Shown here piece by piece: positions 34,283 to 44,945 of a DNA stretch of 64,000 bases. This DNA comes from Ancylostoma caninum (lineage: Eukaryota > Nematoda > Chromadorea > Rhabditida > Ancylostomatidae), in contig JBAJFG010000068.1 of NCBI GenBank assembly GCA_037903475.1, forward strand, positions 682,001 to 746,000. Direction: 5' to 3'. The notes under the pieces are model-generated. The model made no database searches. It worked only from the letters and a program-made list of their open reading frames with translations, and was not told the origin of the DNA. The position numbers and the translations under genes are program-made. Position 1 is the stretch's first letter. Every line of letters starts with the position of its first letter.

Positions 34283-34780
34283 ATGTTTATACTTTCAATG
34301 ATCACCTGGGCTCCCGAACTTCACCCTGGTGGTCCAGTAAATCCTGAATGCTTTAAGTACCTCATAAATTACCAGTTCACCCCAGTTCACTGCAAAGTCA
34401 CAGCAACTGGTGCCAACGTCATGGCAATATGTCATACTGCAAGTGGTCGCGTCGTGACAATGCTCTCAGGATGTAATCAACGCCTCCACACTATGAACCC
34501 AGACAAGTGCATCCCAGCAAAACATCGCATTTCCCAGGGATATTGTCATGGAAGAGGCGTGAAATGGCAAAATCCGGGTAGACATGACGCAAACACCCAC
34601 AAGTATGGGCTCTATAGCTGCGTTATTGACGCGTCCGACGAATATTACGCGGCTGAACGCACGAGTTACGCTGAAGTTGAAAGAACACAGGCTATCCCCC
34701 AATTAGCGCCGACTTGCCGCCGTGGGAATAATGAGAAACAACGAAGCAACGAGAACAGACGCCTGCTACGCACAAATTAA
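34283..34780 (+). CDS. Unidentified 165-codon open frame
   Basis: A single uninterrupted frame starting MFILSMITWAPELHPGG with eight Cys (for example KCIPAKHRISQGYCHGRGVKW) and a basic, Gln/Asn-rich end. No known domain was recognised and the N-terminus is at best a weak signal sequence. A stretch of this length is close to what chance allows in 64 kb at this composition, so it may be non-coding. There are no obvious splice sites linking it to anything else. Confidence 0.25.
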   Translation: MFILSMITWAPELHPGGPVNPECFKYLINYQFTPVHCKVTATGANVMAICHTASGRVVTMLSGCNQRLHTMNPDKCIPAKHRISQGYCHGRGVKWQNPGRHDANTHKYGLYSCVIDASDEYYAAERTSYAEVERTQAIPQLAPTCRRGNNEKQRSNENRRLLRTN

Positions 34781-35559
34781 GCACTCAAGCAGGAAAAATT
34801 GCACGAAAACAGGGAAACCGAGGAGTTTTAGCCTGAAAAAATTTTCTGGATGTCTCTGGATAGGAGAAATCTGGATTTTGTGAGCAATTTTGGGAAAAAT
34901 CAAAGAAGAAAAAGAAAAAGATGACTGGAATCCAAGTGAATGAGGGTGTATTCAAAGGCGGCACTGTTTTTTTTTAAATAAAAATGGTGCCAAATTAATT
35001 ACAAAAGATCGACATCGCAAGGATGAGCCCCGCCCACAGTCAATCAATAATTTATAGCTGTAGAAATTTTTGAAAAATTGCCACGAAAACGCGACATTTC
35101 CAAGACCAAGACTATTCCATAGAAGAATCATGTTTTCGGTACAGAGCACTGCGAGATAGCAAACATGGGCGGAGCTTACACTAGGGTGCCAGAGTTTACG
35201 CGCGTTTGATTGCACTCTGAAAATACCTGAGTGAGAGCGGCTATGGGCGGAGCTTACCTCGACCTCATCTAATCTGCTCCCCGTACCAGGATAATGACCC
35301 GCGTTCCGAAAAAAATTAGAGCAATGCTGTTGAAGTGCCGAAACCTCCAGGAAGACAGGAACGACTGCATTGACGTGGGCTAGGCCACGCCCACTAGAGT
35401 GTAGAAACCTTAGGAGCGTTAATTGGTACAGTTTGCGCTGCCCGATTAATGCGACGCAGTGTGGGTTTTATGGTTGTATTCCACGAGTAGCGATTACAAT
35501 GTACTGTGACTACAGTAATCATCAACACCTCTAGCGAGCACCGTACCCCAGGGTGCAAG

Positions 35560-35945
35560 CATCTGGTCTGCGTGCGTCCGTCTGCACAAATGTTTCACGT
35601 GAGGTTGCGCTGAAACAGATGCTACGAGGATAAATCAGCCCCAAAGACCGCAAATTTGCTCTAAAAAAGCTTTTGAAGGGTTTATAAGCGTGATGCGCGC
35701 GTTCGACGTGCGTGCGTCAGTGCGGCAAAGGATAGGCCCAGATGACATGCGTGCGTCAGTTAGGCAAAGAATAGGCCCAGACGCACCCCTGACGCAGATC
35801 GGACGCAGCGAGACGTACGCATTAGTAGCATCGTAACTAGCGCGCGGTATTCTCATGGTGTAGATGTCACGTCTCCGAGGAGAATCTTCCACAAATGAAT
35901 GCGTGCGTCTTACGCGCGACTGACGCACGCATATAACGTGAACTG
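35560..35945. repeat. GCGTGCGTC-family palindromic element
   Basis: Many GTGCGTCAG/CTGACGCAC words are arranged in both orientations (TGCGTGCGTCAGT at 35708 and 35748; GACTGACGCACGCATATAAC at the right end). The inner AGGCCCAGA segment is repeated. The arms are complementary to those at 49165-49400. Confidence 0.6.
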
Positions 35946-36167
35946 CTCTATACTAGCTCAAGGGGAAACATGAGTTGGGGAGTTTCTACATCAGTAAATT
36001 TGGGCGTTAAACAAAATACTTCTGCCTATCCCTACTGCTTTTTTACTTCATTACTTGATATATGAATTTTTATCGTTGCTGTTTTTCTTATTACAATACT
36101 AACTCCTCGTAATACTTATTATTTCCCTGTTATATATCGTATCATATTTCACTGTACAGACCCCTAT

Positions 36168-36417
36168 CAATCGTTATTGTACACCTGGAAACGACGCCGC
36201 GTTGCAGCACACACGCGTCGCGGCAGACCAGCTGGGGCTGTATATAGCTCGAGCGCAATCAAAACTGCTGCTCTGCTCCTTTGGTCTTCTTCTGGTTCCT
36301 TCATGTCTGCGTATTTGACTAGCGATCCCGATCACATACACGAACCGCCCGGCTGGTCTGCCGCAACGCGCTGGTGGTGCGACGCGGCCTCGTTTTTGGG
36401 TGTGCAATAATGATTGA
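36168..36417. repeat. Palindromic MITE, CAGACCAGCTGG family, copy 1
   Basis: Ends are CAATCGTTATTGTACAC on the left and the complement of GTGTGCAATAATGATTG on the right. The arms carry GTCGCGGCAGACCAGCTGG and CCGGCTGGTCTGCCGCAACG. Apparent frames on both strands are mirror artefacts of the palindrome. Confidence 0.7.
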
Positions 36418-36419
36418 CG

Positions 36420-39017
36420 CACTCAGTGTCGAAAATGGTGCAGAACAATGGAAAGTCATGTCTGGATGAGTTCTAACGTGGTGCAAGCATACTTGCAATA
36501 AACCAGGCCAGTTTTTCTTTAAAAAACAATTCCCGTTAGACTATTTTTGCAACACTAATGCCTCATATCTCAATACATTACCTGCTTCATGAACAAGTAC
36601 TAATGCGTGCGTCATCCGCTTCCCCCGCGGTCTCACGGGAAATGTTTTCTTCTAATTATATTTTGTCACAATTAATTTTTTGCTCTAGTCACCAAGCAAC
36701 ACTAGAAGTAAATCGGTGAGATGACACAGCTATGTAAAAATGAGCGCAAGACAAAGTTACATGCCATGGTTGGTAAAGGAGGGGGGAAGAAATCCCCCCA
36801 GAAAAAAAAAAAGAAAAATAAGGAACTGAATACCGACAAATGGTTTAGTTGAGAAGAAATTGCGGTCCCTCTAGAAGTTATCTTTCGGAAACTTCATCAT
36901 TCGGAAACAAGGAGAGTAAAACATGGCTTATGACCTTTGGAAAATCCAAATATCCACATGCAAACGAAGAAGTTTGAAGGTGTAAGCAGACGCGTCGTTT
37001 GATCCAATGCACGTAGTTGTTGCGATTGTTCACTTGCAGCTACGCATACGCACACATATATGCGTTGTATTTAATTAGTAAACAATTGATGAATAAATGA
37101 CATAATTATATCTCTCCCTATGTGTATGATAGTATCACAACGAAAGTGTAAACAACAAAAAATAAACAAATAAATATCTCCTTGGATTTTCACTGTCGCC
37201 CTCCTATGTACCACTTCCGAAAAGTTGCCCATGGTCCAGAGGCTCTAGGAATTCTGTTTTTTAAAGGAGTTTTGGAATTTTTGTTCTTATTCGTTTGTTC
37301 ATTTACTTACTTGTATGTAAACAAGCTATTTAGCTGCACATAGTCGTTGTCAAGCATGTAAACAAATGGAATAAACAAAGTTGGTAGACGGAACAAACAA
37401 ACGCCCATGATGAGGTGCTTCATGGATTTTCATGGGTTTTCATGCATGGACACCTGAGAACGATTATGCATGCCTATGTATATGCGTGTTGAATAAATAT
37501 TTAATTAAATAAGCAAATAAATAACAATAAAAATCCAGAAGCAGCTCCACCGTTGACCCTGAAAAGAGTTGTCAACGCTTCCAAATGAAAGCGGAGGTAA
37601 AATTCATCCAGGAAATCCAGGACGCTGCAGAAATTGACATATGAGCGGACATATGAGCAAGGTGGCGTTTTTTCCCACGGCTACGTGCTGCTCACCAGTC
37701 ACTGCGTATCAGACGTCTTCAATCCGACTGACAACGGAAACACATGTTCCGTCGTTTTTGCGCGGCTTCACCTCACATCCATATGACTTGTTTTTAATTC
37801 ATCGAAAACACCGGCAGTAACGACGTTTCCTGGATGGACATCTGGATTTCATGGATGCGGAAGTTCACCGGGTGCGAGAAAACAAAGGCCTCTCCGAGAA
37901 ATTCGATTGGAAATGAGGAAGTGTCCTCATTCTCGATTTGTAAAAATAAAATTACTTCGAAAATTACGTATTACTACTGGGTAAATAATACATTAAGCTG
38001 TGTTAAAGCTATCGCGTAATACTAAGAGGTAAAATAATAGCGAAAACAGTGCAATGAAGTTCCTGAAAACAACCAGAAATAGAATGAGGACTAATTTATG
38101 TGCTCATTTATTCATTTATTTACCCATTTATATATTTATTTATTCACTTTCTACTCAATAATTTATCCACATTTACTCAACTGTGCAACAATAAAACTAA
38201 AATCTATTGCAGAAGTTCAGTGTTCAATCATCCTTACACCGCAGGATACCCACTTGGCATACCGCGCCGCACCGCTGACGCACGCGTCGCAGCAGATCAG
38301 CTGGACGCTGCTGTTGTCGGATGAAGTATTCCAGGGTTTTCTTTGCGTTCTTTATCTTCATTTTGAAATGGTTGGGTGAACATAAAAAACCAATCAACAC
38401 CGGCCGCGCCCGACAACCACAGCACCTAGCTGGTCAGCCGCAACGCGTATGTGATACGGCGCGGCAGGCCAGACCAGCGGTATCCTGTGATGCAAGAGTG
38501 ACTGAAAAGCACTGCATGGACTAAACACACTCAAAGCACAACACGTCAATAGGATTTCCAGCTCTCCATCCTCGAAATGAGCTTCTGCCGCTCTCATAGA
38601 AAGTCCCTCGGGCTTTTCTTCCAACGAAGCGCCAAGTCACACCGTTTTGAATGGCGGCTCGGAAACTGAAAACTTCCAGCCTGGCTTTTTTCGTTACTTT
38701 GTTTGGATCTATACGCACACCTGGAAGTGCTAGCAAACATTTCTCGCCAGTGGTGTAAGCTGGTGGGTCCTTTGATTAAACGTTCACAGCTACCACAATT
38801 CATGCCTTAGCCTGCCTTCAGCTATGTAAAGTGTGTGTACCCGGAAAAAAGTGGTTGACCGTAAGACGCAGCGTCATCGATTTAACATGGCACCGACTTA
38901 TATTTCGGAGAAAACGAGCTGTAGAAACAGGAAATTTCGGCCTAGTGTTTATTTTTATTTTTATTTTTAATAAGAACCTACTGAAATATTTTACATCGAA
39001 CCGTTAACAGACCCCAC
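36420..39017. other. Gene-poor stretch with one palindromic MITE
   Basis: AT-rich, with AAATA runs and TTTATT arrays (38110-38170, 38945-38970) and the second CAGACCAGCTGG-family element. No exon was supported. Confidence 0.5.
38222..38512. repeat. Palindromic MITE, CAGACCAGCTGG family, copy 2
   Basis: The left arm has ACGCGTCGCAGCAGATCAGC and the right arm CTAGCTGGTCAGCCGCAACG. The outer CCGCAGGATACCCAC is mirrored by GCGGTATCCTGTGATGC. Confidence 0.6.
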
Positions 39018-39347
39018 TTAACTAGGATTAGCAGTATTGGAATGGGTGTAAGCTGGTGCGTTGTTGGACCCAATGTTCATGGTCGATGAGTTTGATGCCA
39101 TGGTCTGGTTGTAGCTATTCATATGCATCGGATATAATGTGCTTAGATACGTAGATGGCTGGTAATTCATATATTCTTCCAAAAATGGACTTTCGAGAGG
39201 AAAACAGGTAAATTGACCGGCCCAACTAGGTAAGTTACCGAACACTCGACGCTTACTTCCCTCTTCTTGACGTAAGGGAAGTCATTTCTGAAGTGTTCGA
39301 ACACCAATTCAATCATTTCAGCGTCACTGCTGTTTTTAAGCACCTCA
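39018..39347 (-). CDS. 3' exons of an unidentified gene with Asn/Ser/Thr-rich tail
   Basis: Two minus-strand exons. 39257-39347 (acceptor GCTGAGCAG, donor GTAAGC) encodes VLKNSSDAEMIELVFEHF and NDFPYVKKRE. 39018-39158 (acceptor AATTACCAG) encodes PSTYLSTLYPMHMNSYNQ and a tail rich in Asn, Ser, Thr and Met, ending at a stop. Both meet in phase 0, with a 98-nt intron. The tail composition is like that of transcription-factor C-termini, but no DNA-binding domain was found, so the family is open. A further upstream open segment (about 39460-39560, KSGKHKLPRTPDKQIFD) ends in a stop just before a GTAATC donor and could not be joined cleanly. Confidence 0.4.
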
Positions 39348-39784
39348 CTGCTCAGCTAAATAGTACACGAGGCGAGCGAAGCCATTGAGTGATGCTTCCG
39401 CCACGCTCCACTTCCGATCTGCCCCCCCCCCCCCCTCACTATGTACTTCGTGGATTACCTCAAAAGGGCACTGATGTTTTGCTCAGTAGGGGATCAAATA
39501 TTTGCTTGTCAGGAGTGCGAGGCAACTTGTGCTTGCCCGACTTTGAAATTTTTTCCCGGTCATCCTGAATTTTTGTTGACGAAAAAATCAACAGAAAGAT
39601 GCACAAAATGATAAAAATGTTTTTTTAACGTAGTGGTGGAAAAATCCTGGACGATGAAAACCAGGGGTGGTAGCAAGTTGGCTATGGATTAACCCAGAGT
39701 AAACTACGAGATACAAGGTATACTTTGGCAAAAATCAAGAGAATTTCGTGTATTTATGGTCACAAAATCTGTCTGAAAGACAGT

Positions 39785-40005
39785 TTAAGCTAGATGCGTG
39801 CGTCAGACGTACACCACACGTACGCATCCACTTGCTGATAATTTTCTATGAAGACCGATCACCGCGTCAAGGGCATCCTAAATAAAACGCCGCGCAGCCG
39901 CAAATGCGCGCGTTTTAGTTGCGTCAGCGCTGCGTCAGAGCTGCAACTGGGCCTACCGTTCATTACATAGACGCACGAGCGTTAAACGCACGCACATGGA
40001 ATAGA
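39785..40005. repeat. GCGTGCGTC-family palindromic element
   Basis: Starts CTAGATGCGTGCGTCAGACG and ends with ACGCACGAGCG and AAACGCACGCACATGG. The inner GCGTCAGCGCTGCGTCAG is partly self-complementary. Confidence 0.6.
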
Positions 40006-41725
40006 TTGCTTTCAACAAGAAGCTGTTCATGCATCACTCCCTCAACCCGGACGTATGTGGAATCGCACCGGCATCAGTCACCAAAAATAAAAAAATAAAA
40101 TAAAAAAAATAAAAATAAAAATGCTTATAAATACTGGTGATCGCAAATAAAACAGGTGGGCGATGTGATTTCGGACGCACGCACGCGCACGGACGCAAGC
40201 ACTTTTAATTGCTCGTCAACTTTGAAGCTCCGTTTTTCATGGTTCTGTGGGAAATTGTTATTTTCCACGGAAGATTCCTTGTTTTTGTGCACTTCTTCCG
40301 TGTCAGCGTTGTTATACGGAGCGCTGGCTGTTTATAGCTACGTGATTTCACTCATTACGCATTGTTTTGCGGATGGCAGCGGTGAAACCTTGTAAGTGGA
40401 CACGTAGCACCCTGGATTTAGTTGTTGTTCATGGCTTCAAGTGGCCGATTAATCTCTGGTCACTCATCGCACCCACCGAGCGAGAGCATCGCAGCGATAC
40501 GCGCGGCAACAAAGAGTGCAAACGCAGCGATTTTGTGCTCAGTCACAATTACGGGGGGAGGCGTAGGGGTAACAAAACCGGGCCCAAGGCGTTGTTTTTC
40601 TCAATGAAATTTGACACCAACAAAGGCTGCACACATCGTTATCGCGACGTCTGCTGCGGAAGAAAGTAGACTACGCGGTGAAACTAGAGGTTTCACTTGA
40701 AGCTCGAGTTACGCCCCGAGTTGCGTGAGGGAGTCAGGGTAGCAGCTGTGTACAAAAATTTACTTCCGGGTGAAGCAGACAAGAGAATAGCTTCGCGATA
40801 TTCTTGGACATGAGAATCCTTAAGAGAAGATGATCACAATGGTATACATGATTCCTTGCAAAGGCGTAGAAAAACTCGTCTTTAAGCACTTTGCTTTGTG
40901 GAGAGGTGGAGATGCCCACTGAGACAACTGCCACAAGAGGTGCCGATAGCCAGCGATCGATACTAGAGCTCATTTGAATATTCTAATATTTGGAAAGGGA
41001 AATTGCTTCACAGAATTTCACCATTCACCTCCTGGACTCTATTGGTCTATTTCTATTGTTTTTCAATCAAACAGTTTTTTCACTGTATTATTATAATGTT
41101 ATATATATATATATATAATTTTCGAATATACTATTATTATTCTACGACGTTATTATATTACACTAAGTTACTCTATGATTTTGCTTATTCATTTACAATT
41201 GCGTTTAATACAAGTATAAAACAACGGAAGAGGTTGCCGTTCAGAATGTAATTTCGTCGGTCAAAGCCGTGCACCAATAACGCAACGACACGCCAGCTTA
41301 CACTACGTTGAAAATGAGCTGTAACACTGAAAACTGTTCATTCCATGAAAATCCAAGGTTACAGGACTCAGTGAACGGCTTACACACACCTCTCAACATT
41401 ACTGTTCCTTGATTATCGTAAGTTGGAGCGTCGTTCGGCTCGAAGTTTTGGGGTTTTTGCAATTGCTAGCATAGGCCAGTTGCTGCTATATTTAAAATGG
41501 AACCAGTGTTGGCCGCCAATGGTAGAGTAAGGAGGAGGAATGGCGGGGGAAGGTAGAGGATGGGATAAATAAAAGAGGATTCGTTTGCATTCCCCAAAAA
41601 TAATACCACATAGAAATATGAATTAATGAGCCAATAAAAGTTTTTCATACATTTAAAGATGATTTTGAGAAATTTCCCAACGCAGTCCGTAACTACCGTT
41701 GTTATTGCAATATTCTATCTATACT

Positions 41726-42224
41726 TCAATTCAGTAGTAGAGATAACCAGTAGGTGACCAAATTTATGATGCCAGACAGCAAGAATACGAGGACACAGAA
41801 ATCAACCCGCTGAAAATACGTCGCAAGCTCTGCTCACCATGAAAAAGCGTAAATAATCCAGTAATATGAAACTCCGCAGGGAGGAAGCCGCTTTCGAGCA
41901 AAGCCTTCTGGGAATCCAGAAATGGCTGACGTTTTTCCTGAACTTCGAGTGAAGCTGCGCAAAACTGCAAAACTCACGCACATCATTTTCTGCAAGGAGG
42001 GAATTCGCTTTTAACTCGGAGTTTTTGTCGCTGGCCGAGTGCGTCATGGACGTCATTCGATCAACGCGGCAAACCATGTCTTTTTTCGTTCTTTCGCTGC
42101 AAGTGTGTACGGAGAAAAAGTACACGGCCACGCTGTAAGAGTCACTCGTAGGAGTTTCAGGAAGTTCCGTGGATTCGCCATTGATGGGCAGAAGAAGATA
42201 AGCCATAGAAGGGCAAACTCTGAC
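41726..42224 (-). CDS. Probable Cys-loop ligand-gated ion channel, two 3' exons
   Basis: Minus-strand exon 41982-42224 (243 nt, phase 0 to 0, donor GTGCGT) encodes MAYLLLPINGESTELPETP then YSVAVYFFSV. It fits the end of M2, the M2-M3 loop with its Pro-containing turn, and the start of M3, followed by a Ser/Lys-rich cytoplasmic loop. Exon 41726-41809 (acceptor ATTTTCAG) encodes RVDFCVLVFLLSGIINLVTY and ends WLSLLLN-stop. This is the VD..F..N..YW pattern of the final M4 helix at the extreme C-terminus, as in this family. The extracellular domain, Cys-loop, M1 and pore were not found upstream, and M3 looks short. Ion selectivity cannot be told. A decayed copy is possible. Confidence 0.42.
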
Positions 42225-44125
42225 CTTCAAAAATATTTTTACTATTGAAAAAAGTAGTTTTTTTGTCAGCGCTATCATCGTTATTTAATAGGGTAGCTAA
42301 AGAAGTAAATAATGCTAAAGCTACTGCTATATTCCATGAGATGTATGGCACTTGCGGCGCGTTGACATTGATTTTAATGCATATCGATCGCGAGTGGCGC
42401 GACGCATGCGCGCTGTCGGCGGCTCAAAATCGATGCGTATCTCGATCATTGCCGTCGTACCACAGCAAATGAGAGCGCCAAACTCTTCGGAGCATAAACA
42501 CAGCTAGATAGTGTTCTCTTAATTGACCATAGATGATAGTCAAACGACAAAGATTGAATTGAGAGAGGAGTTTTCAGCTTGAAGTGCTTAACGCAGTAGT
42601 AATTAATAAACAAGAAATATTATGTTATTTCTTAGGCTTGCATTGGGTCTTTATAATGGTTTAGGCCTCTGAAGACAGTGTTTAGATCAGAACGTCACGA
42701 TAAAGAGCGAATTTTTTCACCTTTTTGGATTCTGACAGGCACAATAGTGACGCTGAATATAAATGGTACAACTATTCGGCGATGAAAAAGCGTAGGGCCT
42801 AGATGGGCCTAAAACTCAGGATGGAAAATAAATGAAGAAAGCAGAAAAATACCGCAGCTAGACTACCGCTAGGCTTTCCTCAACGATCTAGGATCAGATG
42901 ACCCAGTGCATTGAAGCCTGGATGCTTTGCATAGATATGGAACAGCATAATCATATTCCAGCAATATCTACTCTATATGCAATAAATCTGCTACTATGGA
43001 ATGAAATGCACATCGTTCAGGACTTTATGGGCAGGGAAAACTCTGTGAATTTATGAAAACAAGAACAAATGCACACATATAAGGAAACTTGCATCCTAAG
43101 TATGTCCGTGGATTGTCGCGTTCACGCTAAATAAAGCTGTAATATAAATAAAATAGTTAATTAAATAATAAGTAAGACAAACGTGGAAACATACTCATGC
43201 TTGATACGATTGATAATCCCCATCAATGAATCTTTCTCTCTTACATTTTTGATCTTACTCAGAAGATTTTTCACTAGTAATATGAAGTGATTCTAGCTAG
43301 AGCGTAAGAAAGAATATGGCGCTTGGAGAAGTGGGTGAGAGCGAGAAAATTACATTTCGTTTGACGCCGAACTAATTATATGTAGCCGTTATCTGCATAG
43401 CTAGCGCTCTTAGCCATGGGAATAGCGCAGAAATCGTCATGTTAAAGAAATTATCACTAGAACTCTTAGGCTTACAGAAAACAAATTGTTTTGGCATCAA
43501 AAACTACGTTTTCCAGGTATCAACACGTTAAAATCCAGGAGTTTACAGGCGTTCATCCATTTCTGTTCAATTTTCACTTTGCCTATTCTTTTTCTCATTT
43601 TATTTATTTATTTTTTTGATTTGGTAGTTTATTATCAGCCCACAGGAAGAGGATCTGGTACGGTAGAGCTTAAAAAATAGGCAAAAGGAACGAGCAAAAA
43701 TAAAAACGCCAACGGTCGCTCCTCACCCGAATACACCCATAGATACGTTAAAATGCTCAGTTGCTCCGTACATTTTGCGGGCTTTACTAACGTATAGAAA
43801 ATTCCAATGATCGAGACCCGCTCACACGTGCTGCCCTGCACATGCAACGCGGCACTCTGATTGTCTGCGCATCCACATACTCCACTCAACTCACAGCCTC
43901 TATACTCGTTCTAACTTGTGCAAACAGGTAGCTAGACGCGTGCGCGCAGAGTTCGACCAGTAGAGTGCTCAGCACGTAATTTTTCTTCCCTATCACTAAC
44001 AAATAATTATATATAGTAAATATTAAAAGAAACTTCTGTGTTGTGTAGTTCAAATTGCATACATTTGGTTCTTTTTGATTTATATGTGAATAAAATATAA
44101 CTAAGTACAGACAGTACCGGTCAAT

Positions 44126-44400
44126 CACCCTTGCACAGAGTACCGCCCATCTAATCTTCCGCGCGGCACCACCTATGCGGCGCGGCAGCCCAGCTGGACG
44201 CCATTGTTATCGACTTGTTATCGACCGGTTTTTCACCCTTCTTCTCTCTGTTTTTGCCTCCATTCCGAAATGCTGGGGTGAAAGCGTTAGCAGAACATCA
44301 ATATTGGTAACGCCCGACACACCACATCACCATCCTGGTCTGCCGCATCGCATGGGTGATGCGGGGCGGTGGTGGTGTTGCTTGTTTTTTTCCAGCCAAA
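44126..44400. repeat. Palindromic MITE, CAGACCAGCTGG family, copy 3
   Basis: The left end CAATCACCCTTGCAC is followed by GCGGCGCGGCAGCCCAGCTGG. The right arm has ATCCTGGTCTGCCGCATCG and GATGCGGGGCGG. The inner CATTGTTATCGAC resembles the spacer words of the other copies. Confidence 0.6.
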
Positions 44401-44844
44401 ACATTTCCATAAACGGTCCATTTCTATCAAAAAAAAAAAGAGAACAAAGGAAAAAATAAGGATAGTTGAGCTGCAGAGGACTGGTCAAGAGCGGGACAAC
44501 AGCGAAAAGCAATAAACTTGTTGTCCTCCGCCTTATTCTTAGCAGCTGCGTGCAGATACTACGACCATAATCGCCTCGTTGTCCGGAAGCGAACAGCTGA
44601 TCTGATCAAAAATTAGACAAAGATCTGCAGGTAAACATCATATGTTGCCCGTCAACTCCTCCACAACCACAGCTCACAGCTGTGACGGCACTTATCGCTG
44701 CTGATCTTATGATCCAATAGATCGCAAACAGCCCAGCATTACAGCTTTTATGTGAGTTTAGTTGAGACATGGGGCATGGGAAAGCAGGTGACCCAAGAGG
44801 AAAATGAGGATCGAATCGTATGGAGGATGAGGGGCCTCATTCGA

Positions 44845-44945
44845 TAATGAGATTACCCAGGGTAAACCTGCTAACGCCATACAGATCGACTTATCGTTAA
44901 CATAAGCGTCAAACATTTACGCTGGGTAATTTCAGTTATGCATTC
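44845..44945. repeat. ACCCAGGGTAAAC-family palindrome
   Basis: GAGATTACCCAGGGTAAACC faces AACATTTACGCTGGGTAATT, with TATGCATTCACAC at the end; the two halves can pair. Confidence 0.65.

Noticed and set aside
36174..36422. Overlapping frames of about 80 codons on both strands with similar residues
   Set aside because: Mirror artefact of a palindromic MITE.
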